Shown piece by piece: positions 60,186 to 64,000 of a stretch of 64,000 nt of DNA. How positions within the stretch are numbered: the first letter of the stretch is position 1; every line of letters begins with the position of its first letter. Origin of the DNA: Nicotiana tabacum (lineage: Eukaryota > Streptophyta > Magnoliopsida > Solanales > Solanaceae). The translations under genes were made by a program, and so were the position numbers. The notes under the pieces were generated by a model. The model was not told the origin of the DNA, did not search any database, and saw only the letters and a list, made by a program, of their open reading frames with translations. The DNA is taken from positions 61,947,854 through 62,011,853 of the forward strand of contig NC_134096.1 in assembly GCF_000715075.1 (NCBI RefSeq), given 5' to 3'.

Positions 60186-60934
60186 CCCCCTTTTGCGCAC
60201 CAGCGACCTCACACCTACGACTCATCCTTCCGCAGGTGCGGAAATAGCAGAAGCAGCAGCTTCAACTACAAATTCCAACTTTGACAAATCCCCTAACCAC
60301 CCGGAATCACCCCTCGGCCCTCGGGACCTCAACAAAAAATACCAACAAGTTATATATCAACATACAAACTTAGTCGAACCTTCGAATCACTCAAAACAAC
60401 ATCCAAACATCAAATTACCCTCGGATTCAAGCCTAAGAACTTCTAAATTTCTAAACTAGGCAACCGATGCCGAAACCAACCAAACCACGTCCGAATGACC
60501 TCAAATTTTGCACACATGTCACAAATAATACTACGAACCTACTCCAACTTCCGAAATTCCATTCCGACCCCGATATTAAATTTTTCCACTGCCGACCGAA
60601 ATCGCCAAATTTCTAATTTCGCCAATTCAAGCCTTATTCTATCATGGACCTCCAAATCATATTTCGGGCGCACTCCTAAGTACAAAATCACCTAACGGAG
60701 CTAACGGAACTATCAGAATTAAAACTCGAGGTCGTTTACACATAGGTCAACATCCGATTGACTTTTCCAACTTAAGGTTCTAAATAAGAGACTAAGTGTC
60801 TCGTTCCACTTCGAAACTACTCCGGACCCGAACCAACTAACCTAGTTTATCATAATATAGCTTAAGAGAATAAATGAAATAGAAATGGGAGAAACGGGGC
60901 TATAACTCCCGAAACGACCGGTCGGGTCATTACA
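60186..60934 (-). repeat. minus-strand gypsy LTR fragment inside the 3' LTR
   Basis: It ends gaccggtcgggtcattaca at 60934, the reversed LTR start, and contains the aaatttcgccaattcaagcc and cgtccgaatgacctcaaatt stretches typical of these LTRs in reverse. The left border is not an LTR end, so it is truncated. Confidence 0.7.
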
Positions 60935-61453
60935 TTAATGTAAGTGAACCGCCTTAGCCTCGTCACTACTTCGTCGAGGTTACGCTCAGCACTTACCAGT
61001 TCATGGGGTCGGTTGTACTGATACTACACTCTGTACTTCTTGTGTAGATTTCGGAGTTGGTCCTAGTGGCATACCATAGACTTGCTCGGATTTCAGCTAT
61101 TTCAGGAGACTTGGGGTAGAACTACACGACGTTCGCAGTTCTGAAGTCCCCCGTCTACTTTACTTTAGTTGTGTATTTGTTTCAAGACAACTTTATTTTA
61201 TTCAGACCTTTATTTGTATTATTCTAGAAGCGCGTACACTTGTGACACCAATTCTGGGATGATATTTAGACACCGTTATTTGTTTTTTGAATTATTCACT
61301 ACATTTCAGACTTTACTTCCGCATTTGTTTTTTTGTTATTAATAAATTTAAAAATTATTTTAAAATGGATAATAATATTCTAACGTTGGCTTGCCTAGCA
61401 AGTAAAATGTTAGGCGCATCACGGTCCGAAGGTGGGAATTTCGGGTCGTGAGA

Positions 61454-61994
61454 AATGACTATTCCTAAAAATTTTAAAAATAGTTAAATGACAATTTTTT
61501 CTAGTGTAATCTATATTTTAAAGGGTAAAAAAGGAGAATAATATTTTGCGAAGTGACTTCGTGCTTTACTGAGAAAATAAAAATGAGAAATAAAAAAGTA
61601 ACACAAGAGAGTAAATACTAAGAGTGTTTAACAATAAGCATGCCTAATAGTTAACATGAGATAGAAAAAAGTATTGATTTCAACCAACTTATCACAAGTA
61701 AATAAAATAGAAATTAGCATTGGACAAATTTTGTAGTTAAATCAAAATCCTTTGCTAATCCTACTTAGCAAGGGTTAACAACTGATTATCAAATATTTCG
61801 ACTAGCTACGAGCAATTTAGCAATAGATTAGCGACAACGTTCGTAGCTAGTTTCAGTTTTTTAGTCTATGATATTAAAGATGTCACTCCCTGTTAGCTAA
61901 TTTTTTTTCTCATCACTATTACTTTTTTAGTTACTTATATGATAAAAAGGATAAGGAGGACCTCCGTGCATATATGAGAGACTTAATAGATTGA
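61454..61994. other. AT-rich DNA, no gene seen
   Basis: It includes ttttttctagtg near 61485, which could be a CACTA end, but nothing supports it further. Confidence 0.35.
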
Positions 61995-64000
61995 TGTTAC
62001 GACCCCAAATTTCCTCCGTAGGATGTCGTGATCGCACCTAGTCTTTAAGACTAGGTAAGCCTGTCAATGCGGAATAAAAATAGAAATCTGAAACATTACA
62101 TAATTTACAATTCCCAAAACCTGGTAGAAATAAGTCACAAACTTCTAAAAATTTATCCTCAATGTCTCTATATATAGCAAGGTCTAAAGAAAATAAGGAA
62201 GCAACACAATAATGATTGAAGGGGACTTCGGAGTGTGCGGACACTGGCAGATATACCTTGAAGTCTCCGTGTACAGGTAACTCACTGATGTCGGGGCTGG
62301 TAAGGAGTACCTGGATCTGCAAAAAAAGATGTGCAGAAACGTAGTATGAGTACACCACAGCGGTACCCAGTAAGTGCCAAGCCTAACCTTGGTAGAGTAG
62401 TGACGAGGTCAGGTCAGGCCCTACTGGAGAATAAATAATATCATGGAAAATGTTTTAAACAATATAATAGATAAAATGTCAATGGAAATGAATCAAGTAG
62501 TATGTCACATTGAATTACACCAAAAACAATGGCAATAAATACCCCGTGGAAACAAAACAGAATTCTTCTCAACTTTTAAGAAAATCACAATAATAATCAG
62601 AGGCAACTACGGCCACAAATCAATACCAACAAGGGAACTCCCGAGGTACCGCCTCGTAGTCCCAAATCATAAATAAATTCACAATATCTCATTTCTTTAT
62701 CTCACCGCGGGTGCCTTCACAATTTATTTTAAAGAAAATATTTTTCTCGAAATGGCATCCCGCTTTATAGCCATCCTTATCACACCGCATGACTTCTAGT
62801 AGTTCTCTCTAGTAGCCACGCGTATCAAGCCACCCTTATCTCACCGCATGCATTTCAATACCCAGACCTTAAACCACCGCATGCGTATCCATATCACAAT
62901 ATATCACAATTTGCACCTCAAGTGCTCAAATAATTTAACTTGCCAAAATAATTCAATAACAATATTTTCTTACAATAAAGAGCTCATGGCTCATGCCAAA
63001 ATAAATCATCAATAATAGTTTTCTACAATAAAGAGCTCACGGCTCCATCACAATGAGTACAAAAATCTTACAAAAATATTTAGGAATAAATAATTCAGGA
63101 AAATAATATTTCAAACTCTTTAATACATTTCTTCAATATCAAATTTAAAAATGTCAAATACTTCACATTAATAATATTTAATTTAAAGAAAATCAACCTT
63201 CAAATAATGCACAGTATAAAAGAAACCAAATTTCAACTAAACAGATAAAACAATTAGCAGGAAAAGGTCAAACAAATTTAAAGTATATATCTCATATCAA
63301 TGATGAAAAATATAACAAGATAAAATAATTTAATAAATGCGCAATAGTGATCTATACAATTTAAAAACATAATCTTTCACATTTAGCCCGTGTACACACT
63401 CGTCACCTCGTGTACACGACTTTTAACACATTACAATTTATTACTTCAATACCAATCCTAGGAGAAATTTCTCCCACACAAGGTTAGACAAGTCACTTAC
63501 TTCGACTTGCTCCAATTTAACCAAGTATTATGCTTTTTTCTCGATTTTCCTACTCCGATCGACTCGTATCTAGTCATAATTAATTCGATACAGTCAACAA
63601 AAATTATAGGAATCAATTTCATAAGAAAATACTATATTTTTCACGTCTCGGAATCCGGCGAAACTAACAAAATCTGACAACCCATTCAATTACGAGTCCA
63701 ACCATACCATCTTCACTCAAATCCAACTCCATATCGAGACCGAAATCTCAAAAATTCGTTTCTATGAGATTTCTAAAAATTTCTCAAATTTCTATTTCAA
63801 AACACTAATTAAATGGTGAAAACAATGATATATTCGCGTATATTGACCAAATCCGAGTTTGAATCACTTACCCCAATGTATTTCCTTGAAAATATATCAA
63901 AATCGCCTCTCCTCAAGTTCCATTTCATCAAAAATGGCAAATGGGACGAAGTCCCCTGTTTTTATAACTTACATATCTGTCAAGGAGCCCGATTTTGACA
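61995..64000 (-). repeat. gypsy LTR, minus strand, runs off the right edge
   Basis: The plus strand starts tgttacgaccccaaattt, the reversed LTR end. It shows the cgtgtacacactcgtcacct stretch near 63390 and other pieces shared in reverse with the element A LTR. It continues beyond the window, so solo or full element is open. Confidence 0.65.

Larger units (their letters stand above)
51733..61453 (+). mobile_element. Ty3/gypsy element B, decayed, with discordant LTRs
   Basis: 5' LTR 51733-54775, primer site 54777-54790, gag remnant, protease remnant, RNase H fragment, then a 3' LTR 57563-61453 that is only partly homologous to the 5' LTR: the last 0.5 kb match well, the rest belongs to the element A LTR type. 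RT core and integrase are deleted. Flanks tgtgt (51728-51732) and aatga or similar after 61453 do not match, so this is probably a recombinant or two elements joined, not one clean insertion. Confidence 0.65.
57563..61453 (+). repeat. composite 3' LTR of element B
   Basis: 57563-60185 matches the element A LTR (4288-6300), with a TCGCGA island (58240-58570) and a 52-bp array. 60186-60934 is a minus-strand LTR fragment. 60935-61453 matches the end of the 5' LTR (54255-54775). It ends GGGTCGTGAGA. Confidence 0.65.

Overview
This is a plant nuclear window, almost certainly from a Solanaceae genome and most probably Nicotiana. The evidence is two TS-type (tobacco) SINEs, several Ty3/gypsy chromovirus LTRs of the class that starts TGTAACGACCC and ends GGGTCGTGACA, and hAT-like repeats of solanaceous type. 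I see no intact host gene. The window is nested transposon territory containing the wreckage of two host genes. The longer open reading frames are retrotransposon pieces; most short ones are chance ORFs inside LTRs.

Left part (1-13.0 kb). A minus-strand gypsy LTR (1-2535) has cut into a plus-strand gypsy element A (gag remnant, protease remnant, no pol, 3' LTR 4288-6523). Next is a minus-strand solo gypsy LTR (6802-13008). It was split by a young Ty1/copia element (7416-12214, TSD gtaac, two 148-bp LTRs with one visible difference) that still shows gag, protease, integrase, reverse transcriptase and RNase H, broken by two stop codons and two frameshifts.

Middle-left (13.0-21.1 kb). AT-rich DNA carries a TS SINE with a triplicated tail (13240-13624), a small CAGTGGC-ended repeat, a non-autonomous hAT element with perfect 8-bp TSDs (15389-16585) that hosts a second SINE with 15-bp TSDs, and a deleted RICESLEEPER-type hAT element (17648-21089).

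Middle (21.5-45.9 kb) holds the two broken host genes, tail to tail. A SAM-dependent methyltransferase pseudogene (plus strand, exon 1 at 21517-21673, exon 2 at 32291-32914) has its intron swollen to 10.6 kb by a complete Tat-lineage gypsy element (21767-31764, TSD tatag). That element has gag, protease, RT, two RNase H domains, integrase and a long antisense ORF with two candidate introns. A WNK-type protein kinase pseudogene (minus strand, 45890 down to 33271) is broken by a 1.3-kb LTR-like insertion in the kinase domain (33589-34897, TSD tatat) and by a 10.3-kb non-coding gypsy derivative (35537-45882, TSD taatc) sitting directly behind its start codon.

Right part (45.9-64 kb). A solo gypsy LTR (46920-49615, TSD tagac) probably split a small DNA element. 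A plus-strand TS SINE follows (50532-50765). A second plus-strand gypsy element B (51733-61453) has gag and RNase H remnants and two LTRs that disagree over most of their length. A minus-strand gypsy LTR runs off the right edge (61995-64000).

The clearest structural signals beyond family naming are the target-site duplications that reconstruct the insertion history, the insertion next to the WNK start codon, the spliced-looking antisense gene of the Tat element, and two kinds of cis-repeat blocks inside the gypsy LTRs (CACGTG arrays and TCGCGA-rich palindrome islands). All element and gene assignments come from reading the sequence; no database search was possible.
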